Shown one piece after another: positions 47,345 to 55,719 of a DNA stretch of 64,000 bases. Made by a program: the position numbers and the translations under genes. Origin of the DNA: Jeotgalibacillus malaysiensis (GTDB lineage Bacteria > Bacillota > Bacilli > Bacillales > Jeotgalibacillaceae); contig CP009416.1 in assembly GCA_000818095.1 (NCBI GenBank), positions 1,720,501-1,784,500 on the forward strand, written 5' to 3'. The notes beneath the pieces were generated by a model. The model made no database searches, was not told where the DNA came from, and was given only the letters and a program-made list of their open reading frames with translations. Within the stretch, counting starts at the first letter, position 1. Each line of letters starts with the position of its first letter.

Positions 47345-48429
47345 TGATAGATCCTTCCCTTCCATTTATATCCGCTGCCGTTCAACCCTTTAATTGCTGC
47401 AGTAAAAAGTAGTACGACCAGGGCAATTGCAGAGATAGGCATGAGTAAAAAATGCAGTTTTGACTGCCTGGTAGCAATATCGATTAAAAATGTCTGTAAA
47501 AAAACAATTACGAGCGGAAGAGTCAATAGCCATTTCCCGCTGATTACACCATTTAAAAACAGAGGAAGCGGAATAAAATAAAAGCTGATATAAAATAATG
47601 CGACGATGCTTGCAACGGGTACAGACCTTCCAAGTCCTGTGAATATGTTTTTTGTGAATCCTTCCCATACTTCTCTGTTAGTCTCATACATATCACATGT
47701 AATTGAGTTGGTCACATTACTAAGAATACACCTGTAGCCATTTTGCTTTAATGTCCTCGTTATATGTATATCTTCTACCAGAGAATGCCTGACTGCATGA
47801 TGACCTCCAGATGCTGAATAGGCATTTTTATCGAATAACATAAATGCACCATGTGCAGCTGTAAACGCAGGTTTAGTCGAATGGTTTGCGACTATGTTAG
47901 GTAAATGGAAAAAAATAAAGAAATGCTGAAGTGGTACAAGTAACTTTGCCATAAATGTCTTAGTTGGAAATTGAGGAAAGCCGGAAACTAAACCTGCATC
48001 ATTTTTTTTCAGCAAATGAAGTGCTTTTGAGATTGCATCCGGCTTTAGCCTGACGTCCGCATCTATAAAACAGTAATATTCTCCTGTCGCCTGTTTACTC
48101 AGCTGATGACAAGCAAACACTTTACCAACCCACTGATCAGGCAGTTTCTCTCCCTGAATGACTTTGATCTTACCGCCATATGTCTTCAGTATTTCTTCAG
48201 TTTGGTCTTCGGAGTGATCATTTAAAATGATGATCTCTTTATTCGCATACGTTGTATGTAGAACAGAATCAATCACACCGGCGGCATTCGCTTCCTCATT
48301 TCTCATAGGAATCAGTATTGAAACCCTGGAAGATTCATCATCTGATTGATCCTTTAGACGGGGCATTGTAAAAATATTCAGGATCGTGAGCAGTAAAAAC
48401 ATCAATAAAATACTTACATAAATAATCAC
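47341..48429 (-). CDS. glycosyltransferase family 2 (CrtQ-like)
   Basis: A 362 aa membrane-anchored GT2: N-terminal helix, VSILIPMRNEEANAAGVIDSVL, EIIILNDHSEDQT, YYCFIDADVRLKPDA (DxD), HSLVEDIHITRTLKQNGYRC, and three to four C-terminal helices. Fits the CrtQ step adding glucose to a carotenoid acid. The open frame reaches 48486, but GTG 48429 follows GGGGAG by 6-7 bases and removes an overlap with the upstream gene. Confidence 0.83.
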   Translation of the reverse strand: MIIYVSILLMFLLLTILNIFTMPRLKDQSDDESSRVSILIPMRNEEANAAGVIDSVLHTTYANKEIIILNDHSEDQTEEILKTYGGKIKVIQGEKLPDQWVGKVFACHQLSKQATGEYYCFIDADVRLKPDAISKALHLLKKNDAGLVSGFPQFPTKTFMAKLLVPLQHFFIFFHLPNIVANHSTKPAFTAAHGAFMLFDKNAYSASGGHHAVRHSLVEDIHITRTLKQNGYRCILSNVTNSITCDMYETNREVWEGFTKNIFTGLGRSVPVASIVALFYISFYFIPLPLFLNGVISGKWLLTLPLVIVFLQTFLIDIATRQSKLHFLLMPISAIALVVLLFTAAIKGLNGSGYKWKGRIYQ

Positions 48430-48458
48430 GTTCCACTCCCCTTTCAGGAACTCATCCC

Positions 48459-49163
48459 TTACTTTCTTTTTAACACTTCGAGCCACTCACTCGATGTTTT
48501 AAAGCCACTGACAAACTTTTTATAGTGATCTATGTTCTCACTTATAACATCCGCTTTAACTTGATTAAGAGACTCTTCAAGTGCTTGGCGTAAAAGATCA
48601 CTTTTTTCATTTCTTTTTAATTTATTTGTGACTTCATTACGAACAGGGTGTCCGATTGAGATAAACAGTTCAGGCCGCTGATCGTGACGGAAAGTATAAT
48701 AGGCTATAACGGGAATAATCTCGGCATCCTGGTTTTTCTCTGCCAGGTATGCTGGGCCATTCATAAATGATAACGGTCTTTTTTCCAGATGTTCTTCTTT
48801 TCCCTGAGGAAAAATCCATACTGATTTCTTTTCCTTTAATTTTTGATCTGCAAACTGCAGACTTCTGATTAAAGACTTTGGTGAAGACGGATCAACTGGA
48901 AATGCACCAATTTTTGAGAAAAAAGAGAATTTCTCAATTCCGTCTTTACTCATCATCGCATAAGCATCTTCCTGAAATAAGTATCGATTTAAATAGAACA
49001 CAATTAAACCATCCCACCAGCTGGAGTGGTTCATAATATACAATTTAGCCCGTTCTGAAGATTGATACTCATTTTTAACATATACTCTGTAAAAATGTTT
49101 TTTCAGTTGCCAGGTTAAATAATTTCCAAGGATTAACTCTGTGCGTGATGATTTTTTATTCAT
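48459..49163 (-). CDS. PlsC-type acyltransferase (CrtO-like role)
   Basis: A 234 aa acyltransferase with the NHSSWWDGL (H-x4-D) catalytic motif near residue 46, FPVDPSSPKS, WIFPQGKEE (motif III variant) and GPAYLAEK. In a carotenoid operon it probably acylates the sugar, like S. aureus CrtO in function rather than family. Starts in an ATGA overlap with the CruF-like gene behind GAGGGGG. Confidence 0.78.
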   Translation of the reverse strand: MNKKSSRTELILGNYLTWQLKKHFYRVYVKNEYQSSERAKLYIMNHSSWWDGLIVFYLNRYLFQEDAYAMMSKDGIEKFSFFSKIGAFPVDPSSPKSLIRSLQFADQKLKEKKSVWIFPQGKEEHLEKRPLSFMNGPAYLAEKNQDAEIIPVIAYYTFRHDQRPELFISIGHPVRNEVTNKLKRNEKSDLLRQALEESLNQVKADVISENIDHYKKFVSGFKTSSEWLEVLKRK

Positions 49164-49912
49164 TTGAACCCCCTCTTTACCAATAGATAGGCAAGATAAG
49201 TAATGAAAAGACCCGATGCCGTAACGAAGATTGCAAAATACAGCTGGTAAGCAAATGCGGTGATTACAAACATGATGATCATTAAGAAATATAGCCAGTT
49301 GATCCGCCTGGTCCATGTCTTTTCGGTTGGTGGAACAGCCATAAAGTAAACAATAAACTGAATGATAAATGATACGTAAAACCATGCAACAAAATTTTGT
49401 GTTGGAATGTCGTAGTAAGGTCCTGTATCATCCCAGACCCAGTACTGTTTGGCCTGGTATGCAACAGGATCAATAATCAGATCCATACATACCGCTAAAA
49501 GCGAGGTAATAAAAGCAAACCCTAAGCCTTTTAAAATGCTTTTTGGTTTATTTAATAGAGCTGTCATTAAACTGAGCGAGGTAAAAATCACCATTACCCA
49601 GGCAAAACCGATTGTCAGCGGCACACCATATACCTGTATACCAAAATCCTGTTCATAATGATAAGCGCCAAAGATGATCCCATATTCAACACCTAATGAC
49701 TCAGCCCACATCGTTAAGGCCATAATTACTATACTGATGATAAATCCTCTTATATTTCCAAGCACCTTCATCCCGTAGTATATTGCCAGAATACCTGATA
49801 AATACAGAAATACTGCATTTGCCCATTCTAAAAATGGCGGCAGTAAGTCAAAAGCTACTAAAACAACACCGATACCATACCATACTAAAAAAACCTTCCA
49901 AACAACATTCAT
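49160..49912 (-). CDS. CruF-like carotenoid biosynthesis protein (DUF422)
   Basis: A 250 aa protein of about seven membrane helices with the family motifs ESLGVEYGIIFGAYHYE and MDLIIDPVAYQAKQYWVWDDTGPYYDIPTQNFVAWF. CruF proteins hydrate the end of linear carotenoids (1',2'-hydratase). First gene of the four-gene operon. No phytoene synthase (crtM) gene is in the window, so the backbone genes lie elsewhere. Confidence 0.8.
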   Translation of the reverse strand: MNVVWKVFLVWYGIGVVLVAFDLLPPFLEWANAVFLYLSGILAIYYGMKVLGNIRGFIISIVIMALTMWAESLGVEYGIIFGAYHYEQDFGIQVYGVPLTIGFAWVMVIFTSLSLMTALLNKPKSILKGLGFAFITSLLAVCMDLIIDPVAYQAKQYWVWDDTGPYYDIPTQNFVAWFYVSFIIQFIVYFMAVPPTEKTWTRRINWLYFLMIIMFVITAFAYQLYFAIFVTASGLFITYLAYLLVKRGFK

Positions 49913-50012
49913 CCAATCACCTTCCAGACCTATATGATAGTTTGTTATGTTATAATGCTCTGAGATTTAAAAACTAGTCACTTCACGTGTAACAGAAAGC
50001 GAGCCGGATTTA

Positions 50013-51374
50013 ATGGAGCAAACATTTTCTTTAAAACAGAAGCTGAAGCAATTTTCAATTATTTTAATTCCAATCCTTGTTACTCAACTTGGATTATTTG
50101 CTATGAACTTTTTCGATACAATCATGTCCGGACAGTATTCAACAGCAGACCTTGCAGGTGTCGCAATCGGTTCATCGCTATGGATGCCAGTCTTTACAGG
50201 ATTATCCGGCATTTTATTAGCAGTCACACCGATTGTTGCACAGCTGATCGGCGGCAAAAAAGAAATGTATGTAAAAAATACTGTCATTCAGGGTATTTAC
50301 CTCGCTGTGATCATGGCAATAATCATATTGATCGCAGGATTTATTGTTGTAAATCCTATTTTATCTGTGATGAATATTGATAGTGAGGTCAGAAGAGTGG
50401 CCGGTCTATATCTTGCTGCACTCGCAGTGGGTATTATCCCACTCTTTGTATATAACGTACTACGTTCTTTTATCGATGCGCTCGGTTTTACGAGGGTAAC
50501 GATGTATGTCACGCTAATGTCATTACCGCTTAATGTCGTATTTAACTATATTCTTATATTCGGAAAGCTTGGTTTACCTGCACTTGGTGGGGTTGGTGCA
50601 GGGGTTGCGTCTGCGATTACATATTGGCTGATCTGTATCATCTCGATTGCGATCGTTCACCGTAACCGTCCTTTCAGCGAGTACAATGTGTTTCGCATTA
50701 AAGCAAAAGCAGACTTTTCAAAATGGAAAGAAATTTTGCTGATCGGTATTCCAATCGGCTTCTCAATCTTTTTTGAAACGAGTATATTCTCAGCAGTTAC
50801 TTTATTTATGAGTGTATATACGACAGAAGTCATTGCCGCTCACCAGGCGGCCATTAATTTTTCTTCATTTTTATATATGATCCCTCTCAGTATATCAATG
50901 GCCCTGACAATTGTCGTGGGATTTGAAGCTGGTGCAGGCAGAATGAAAGATGCAAGAACTTATGGATATATGGGTGTATCAATTGCAGTGTTAATTGCTG
51001 CAACAGGCGGAATACTCACCTTCATATTCAGAGATACTGTTGCTGGCATCTATGTAACCGATCAGGAAGTGATTAAATTAACTGCGCAATTTTTGATTTT
51101 TGCTGTACTCTTCCAGCTGTCAGATGCCATACAGGCCCCGGTACAGGGAGTTCTCAGAGGGTACAAGGATGTTAATATCACACTGATTATGACGATGATC
51201 TCGTATTGGGTAATTGGTTTACCTGTAGGTTATATATTAGCTAATTACACTGAATGGACCTACTTTGGATACTGGATTGGATTAATTGCAGGACTAACAG
51301 CAGGCGCAATTACCCTGACAATCCGGATGGTCATCATTCAGCGGAATAAAATGAATGCAGCTCCCGGTCAGTAA
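50013..51374 (+). CDS. MATE family multidrug/cation antiporter
   Basis: A 453 aa protein with twelve membrane helices in two related halves: FAMNFFDTIMSGQYSTADLAGVAIGSSLWMPVFTG in the first and SIFFETSIFSAVTLFMSVYTTEVIAAHQAAINFSSFLYMIPLSISMALTIVVGFEAGAGR in the second. NorM-like; exports cationic drugs in exchange for Na+ or H+. The ribosome binding site before ATG is weak. A TATAAT sits at about 49953. Confidence 0.92.
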   Translation: MEQTFSLKQKLKQFSIILIPILVTQLGLFAMNFFDTIMSGQYSTADLAGVAIGSSLWMPVFTGLSGILLAVTPIVAQLIGGKKEMYVKNTVIQGIYLAVIMAIIILIAGFIVVNPILSVMNIDSEVRRVAGLYLAALAVGIIPLFVYNVLRSFIDALGFTRVTMYVTLMSLPLNVVFNYILIFGKLGLPALGGVGAGVASAITYWLICIISIAIVHRNRPFSEYNVFRIKAKADFSKWKEILLIGIPIGFSIFFETSIFSAVTLFMSVYTTEVIAAHQAAINFSSFLYMIPLSISMALTIVVGFEAGAGRMKDARTYGYMGVSIAVLIAATGGILTFIFRDTVAGIYVTDQEVIKLTAQFLIFAVLFQLSDAIQAPVQGVLRGYKDVNITLIMTMISYWVIGLPVGYILANYTEWTYFGYWIGLIAGLTAGAITLTIRMVIIQRNKMNAAPGQ

Positions 51375-51390
51375 CCGGGAGCTTTATTAT
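51359..51390. terminator. bidirectional terminator overlapping gene ends
   Basis: AGCTCCCGGT / ACCGGGAGCT around the MATE stop codon, followed by T-rich sequence; the convergent SDR stop is inside the right flank. Confidence 0.75.
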
Positions 51391-52160
51391 TTTCTGTAAA
51401 TTTTCCCTAAAACATCTTTTCCGCCGGTTACAGGAATAACCGCTCCGGTGATAAAGCCGGAATCTTCATGAATCAAAAATGAAAGCACTCTTGCAATATC
51501 TTCACCACTTCCCGGTCTTCCAACTGGATTGTCATGGTCGTCAGAACCTTTGGCGTCTTTAATACTAAGTTCTTTCCAGTCACCTTCGATATCCCCCGGG
51601 CAGATCATGTTAGCAGTAATGCCATTTTCAGCTTCTTCTAGCGCAATTGTTTTTGTCAGCGAAGCAAGGCCGCTTTTAGCAGAAGCAAATGCTGAGCGGT
51701 AAACCCATCCCGGCGCGCTATCTACGCGGTCATATCCAAATGTGATAATCCTTCCCCACTGAGAATCACGCATAATCGGAATCATATGTTTTGATAAATA
51801 AAAAACAGCATTTAAATTACCATTGATCATCTGATCCCATTCATCATAAGAATAATCCGTCATCTTTTTTCTTTCAGCAATGTAGGGGCCGGCATTGTGT
51901 ATCAGAATATCAATTTTTTCTATACCGTGATTGTGTATTTGATTAATCAAAGCAAGGCTGCCTTCTTTAGAAGCAATATCTGCTTTGATCGCAACACATT
52001 CCTTATTGCTAATATCGCTAAGTTCATTTGCTAATTTCATTGCATGTTCAGCACCAGATCTGTAATTAACTATAATCCGGTAACCGCGGGAAGCGAGAAA
52101 TAATGCAGTAAATTTTCCAATTCCTTTAGTACCACCCGTTATTAATACTGTTTTATCCAT
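51387..52160 (-). CDS. short-chain dehydrogenase/reductase with atypical active site
   Basis: A 257 aa SDR: cofactor motif ITGGTKGIGKFTALFLASRG, ILIHNAGPYI (NAG) and the C-terminal GSGEDIARVLSFLIHEDSGFITGAVIPVTGG. At the catalytic site the usual Ser and YxxxK are not preserved: the region reads RIITFGYDRV and VYRSAFASAKSGL, with Phe where Tyr normally stands; a Tyr lies further off (Y-x7-K). This recalls enoyl-ACP reductase-like SDRs (Y-x6-K) but does not match exactly. ATG 52160 is 9 bases from GGAG. Confidence 0.82.
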   Translation of the reverse strand: MDKTVLITGGTKGIGKFTALFLASRGYRIIVNYRSGAEHAMKLANELSDISNKECVAIKADIASKEGSLALINQIHNHGIEKIDILIHNAGPYIAERKKMTDYSYDEWDQMINGNLNAVFYLSKHMIPIMRDSQWGRIITFGYDRVDSAPGWVYRSAFASAKSGLASLTKTIALEEAENGITANMICPGDIEGDWKELSIKDAKGSDDHDNPVGRPGSGEDIARVLSFLIHEDSGFITGAVIPVTGGKDVLGKIYRK

Positions 52161-52233
52161 TGACGTCAACTCCACATGAGATTCTTATCTTCATTGTATG
52201 GATAAACGTTTCCGGAAAGCAAATGTTAACCTG

Positions 52234-53265
52234 TTAATCAATGATGCCGGTGCTTGTAAGAGACACATCAACACTTACCCTAATAGGGAGTTCTGAGAAT
52301 TTTTGATGCCATTCTTCTTCATCCCACTCTTCAGGTACCAGGGCAGCTGTCATTCTGCCAATTCCTAAGATGTCTGATTGATTTTCCTGCAATATTCCGA
52401 AGAGTTTCTCAGTATCTTCTGTTAAGGTTTGTTCCCACCATTTTTCAATATCAGCTAATTTTTCCGTTCCGACAAGATGATCAGGGCCATATTCAGCAAC
52501 GGAACCTTTCAGATTGATTTTTGCAGACAACCCAAAAGGTTCCTGAGTCAGCTTAAGCTTAGTCTTTGCTTTTTTAAATTCCATTGTCATAAAGTTTGAA
52601 ACTTCAGGTTCTTTGTTTTCGGTGTATTTTTTCGTTATGCGTATAATCCGGTCTGTTTTATTTCTGAGAATATTAAATAAAGTACTCTGGTCATGATCGA
52701 GATATACATCTGTATATTTGTCTTTACTAAAGATTGATGTGCCTATTGCCTCTGATCTCTTTAAATCTTCTCTGTACATCAGCATAGGCATATATAAATC
52801 CTTACCTGGATCAAGCAAAATTGTACAGGCCTGTTGTAGGGTCATTTTAGGAATTACATTGATAATTTCTGAGCTTTCTAACAACCCTGCATAATATTCC
52901 GACTTATTTTTCTGAGAGTCTATAGGCTGTGTTAATAATTCATTTGCAGATGTATTAGTCATTGCTACTCTTGCATTAAGATGATGCTTAGGGTCCCTGT
53001 AGACAACGTCCAGATATGAATAGATCTTATCCCCTGCTAATTCTTTACCCAGTATTACGACCTGCAGTTTCGAAAAGTCAATATGTTCAGCAACTAATGT
53101 ATCGATATGATATCTGCTGTCGCGAACTGTATTTTGATTCGTTTCAATAACATTTACTTTTTCGATTGTTTCATCAACAGGTGGTGCAACTGATGTTGTC
53201 TGTTCAGACCCGTCTTCTAATACGTCATATCCTACTGTATAAACAAGCTGCACATAGATGTACAT
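52234..53265 (-). pseudogene. truncated Ger(x)C-type spore germination protein
   Basis: A 343 aa product matches the Ger(x)C germinant-receptor C subunit from about its second strand onward: LVYTVGYDVLEDGS, LQVVILGKELA, YYAGLLESSEIINVIPKMTLQQA, and the C-terminal VGTEKLADIEKWWEQTLTEDTEKLFGILQENQSDILGIG. The lipoprotein signal and GCW-D-E motif expected upstream are missing; there is an in-frame stop and no ribosome binding site near the apparent ATG. No gerA or gerB genes adjoin. Probably a remnant. Confidence 0.7.
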
Positions 53266-53360
53266 TGTGTAATTTGATTAAGTTGTTTAAATCTTTTCTA
53301 CTCTTTTTTCATTTAGACACATCCTTACAGTTAATATGTCTAAAGATGAAAAAAATAATC

Positions 53361-53390
53361 AAAAAACTCTCCAGTGATGGAGAGTTTTTG
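53361..53390 (-). terminator. CAP-protein gene terminator
   Basis: AAAAAACTCTCCA / TGGAGAGTTTTT around GTGA. Confidence 0.88.
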
Positions 53391-53402
53391 AGTGTTAACC
53401 AT

Positions 53403-54194
53403 TTATTTACCTATAAACATTAGTGTCCAGTAATTTCCGTTTTCAACATATCCTACACCAATGTGAGTGTATGTTGTACTTAAAATATTCTGGCGGTGAC
53501 CTTCACTATTCATCCACGCAGTTACAACCTGCTCGGGTGTCTGCTGACCCATTGCAATGTTTTCACCTGCTGAACGATAGTCAATGCCGTAAGATTTCAT
53601 CATATCAAATGGTGAACCGTAAGTTGGGCTTGTATGAGAGAAATATTGATTGCTAGCCATATCGGCAGACTTTTCTTCCGCGACTGCTGAAAGCTCAGAA
53701 TCAGCCTGTAATGCCGGTAAACCATACTTACTTCTTTCCTGATTCGTTAATTCTATAACCTGAGCTTCAAAGCTTCCTAGTTCATCAGTTGAAGTGACAT
53801 TCTGGGTTGTTTGTTCTTCAGTATTCATTTGCGGTTCAGCAGTTTCTTCTGCAGTTACTGCAGGAGCTTCAACTTGTTCTGCAGGAGACTCAACTTCTTC
53901 GATCGGCTCCTCAGTTTCAGTAATTACTTCAGATGCAGCCGGTTCAGAAGCAACAGGATTTTCCTCTTCAGGTACCGCACTTTCAGGTGCAGCTGGTTTT
54001 TCTGAATGACCCGGTGCTTGATCTTTCCAGGTGATTTTTTCAATAGCCTGATCGTGTATTTTTATATTATACTTCTCAAAAATATGTTGAATGTAATTTT
54101 GATAGAAATCTCTATCCCAATGCGCACTCGCTGTTCCTGATGGTGCTAATAATGCGATTGCTAATACTGAAGATGCAATTACTTTTCCTAACAT
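53403..54194 (-). CDS. secreted CAP (SCP/YkwD-like) domain protein
   Basis: A 263 aa exported protein: signal peptide (MLGKVIASSVLAIALLAPSGTASA, cut after ASA), a short segment HWDRDFYQNYIQHIFEKYNI, a Pro/Glu/Ala-rich linker (about 60-130), and the CAP domain with VIELTNQERSKYGLPAL, YFSHTSPTYGSPFDMM, GENIAMG and GHRQNIL. CAP proteins of this type are common on spores and cell surfaces; function unsettled. GGAGGG is 6 bases before the ATG. Confidence 0.9.
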   Translation of the reverse strand: MLGKVIASSVLAIALLAPSGTASAHWDRDFYQNYIQHIFEKYNIKIHDQAIEKITWKDQAPGHSEKPAAPESAVPEEENPVASEPAASEVITETEEPIEEVESPAEQVEAPAVTAEETAEPQMNTEEQTTQNVTSTDELGSFEAQVIELTNQERSKYGLPALQADSELSAVAEEKSADMASNQYFSHTSPTYGSPFDMMKSYGIDYRSAGENIAMGQQTPEQVVTAWMNSEGHRQNILSTTYTHIGVGYVENGNYWTLMFIGK

Positions 54195-54494
54195 CTAAAT
54201 CCCTCCAAATATGTTTTGTCTTTTGACAACTTCATCTTAACATCCGTTTTAATGTGATAATGAAGGGAGAATCTGGAGAGATTTAATGATAGGAACATTC
54301 TTCTAAAATATGATATGACATTGATTACTTTTATTCATTTTGTGTGAGTAGATTAAGGGTTTCTAATATCTTGTCTGTATAGCATGTATTACCAGTTATA
54401 CTATTACTCTTCTTAACGCGGTAAAGATTACAAATAACTAATGATTGACAAGGTTAATTCTAGCGGTGTTTTTAACGTTTATGACAACTATTTT
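54195..54494. other. AT-rich gap of 300 bases without recognised feature
   Basis: I find no reading frame with a ribosome binding site and no convincing terminator stem. An isolated TTGACA at about 54445 lacks a partner -10 at proper distance. Confidence 0.5.
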
Positions 54495-54752
54495 TCATTT
54501 ATTAAAGTTTTGATTGTATAGTAAGGTTATATATTCAATCATCATGTTTTGCTCTTCGGCATTCAGCTTTGACTGTCTGATCATTTGAAGAGTAATTTGC
54601 AGTTTTGTTTTTGGTGATCTTCTTAGTCTTGGATGTGTATTCTGATCAGTGAGTTCACTTAAAATAGACTGTTCCATTTGTTCGAATGAGTTATACGATC
54701 TGTTATTCCATAGTGAAGCATACAGTTCTAAAAGCAAATTTTTATCAGTCAT
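54495..54752 (-). CDS. hypothetical protein coupled to the COG0523 gene
   Basis: An 85 aa helical protein (LLLELYASLWNNRSYNSFEQMEQSIL, then RLRRSPKTKLQITLQMIRQSKLNAEEQNMM). It starts in an ATGA overlap with the GTPase gene, so it is made together with it. No metal motif or known domain is visible. Confidence 0.65.
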   Translation of the reverse strand: MTDKNLLLELYASLWNNRSYNSFEQMEQSILSELTDQNTHPRLRRSPKTKLQITLQMIRQSKLNAEEQNMMIEYITLLYNQNFNK

Positions 54753-55663
54753 TTCTCTAGCTCCATGAGATTCTTTTTCAATTGTTCTTCATCTAAATTT
54801 TCGCCAATGATCACCAGGTTAGGCGTCATTTTCATATCATGTTCAAAAAATAAGGGCATCCCATAGGAGTATTGAAATAAAGCAGGGTACTTTTCATCAT
54901 GAAATGGAATAAAGCCCTTCATCCGATAAATAGATGAAGGTTGTTCTCTTAACCATGTGTCAAATGCACTTCTTTCAATCTTCTGACTAAATGTATGGAC
55001 AATCACATTTAACTGAAGATCTTGATCCAGTCTCACCTGTGATGACCCATCATAATTCTTCAGACTCATATCTTCAAGGCTCTTATAATTTATTTTTGCC
55101 TGCTGGGTCAAGTAGATCTTTGATGATGTCAGTGATTGTATTTCATTTAAAATAACCGGGATTTTCCCATCTGCAACAAGGTCGGTCTTATTAAGCAGAA
55201 CCATGCTCGCAAATTTAATTTGTTCTCTCATCAGTTGAAGTGCCTGTATTGACAGTTCGTCTCTCTTTTCCCATTGAAGTGCGTCTACAGTTGTCACGAT
55301 CCCTTTAAAGCTGAACTGATCTGCAAAAAGTGGTGATATAACAGAATCCACTACTTCTACAGGGTGTGCTACACCTGTTGTTTCAATAATTAATGTATCA
55401 AATCCACCGGTTATCAAAAGCTGCTGAAGCTTACTTTCAAGCTTATCCTGAATTGTACAACAGATACACCCATCGAGTAATTCTGCTAATGGGATATCAG
55501 AATCTACTTCTTCAGAATCAATTGACACTTTTCCAGCTTCATTCATTAATACTGCAGGTATACGACCCTGTTCTTTTTCAAAACGGATCAGATTTTTTAA
55601 TAATGTTGTCTTTCCACTTCCAAGAAATCCTGATAATAAATACACAGGTTTTTTATTATTCAT
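54749..55663 (-). CDS. COG0523 (CobW/ZNG1-like) metallochaperone GTPase
   Basis: A 304 aa GTPase: Walker A SGFLGSGKTTLLKNL, metal-binding GCICCT (CxCC) near residue 66, Walker B/ETTG in DTLIIETTGVAHP, NKTD for guanine, and a C-terminal CobW domain (FDTWLREQPSSIYRMKGFIPF). Such proteins deliver zinc or another metal; B. subtilis ZagA (YciC) is a Zur-controlled example. I saw no Zur box in the short upstream gap. No ribosome binding site problem: GGAAG precedes ATG. Confidence 0.87.
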   Translation of the reverse strand: MNNKKPVYLLSGFLGSGKTTLLKNLIRFEKEQGRIPAVLMNEAGKVSIDSEEVDSDIPLAELLDGCICCTIQDKLESKLQQLLITGGFDTLIIETTGVAHPVEVVDSVISPLFADQFSFKGIVTTVDALQWEKRDELSIQALQLMREQIKFASMVLLNKTDLVADGKIPVILNEIQSLTSSKIYLTQQAKINYKSLEDMSLKNYDGSSQVRLDQDLQLNVIVHTFSQKIERSAFDTWLREQPSSIYRMKGFIPFHDEKYPALFQYSYGMPLFFEHDMKMTPNLVIIGENLDEEQLKKNLMELEK

Positions 55664-55676
55664 GATATCTTCCTTT

Positions 55677-55710
55677 CAAAAAACCCGGCCATTATGACGG
55701 CCGGGTTTAA
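55677..55710 (-). terminator. ctp gene terminator
   Basis: On the minus strand AAACCCGGCC / GGCCGGGTTTTTT around an 8-base loop; it lies just upstream of the COG0523 gene. Confidence 0.9.
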
Positions 55711-55719
55711 TTTATAAAT

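Noticed and set aside
54230-54480. Promoter with TTGACA in the AT-rich gap
   Set aside because: No -10 hexamer at 16-18 bases and no gene follows in that direction.
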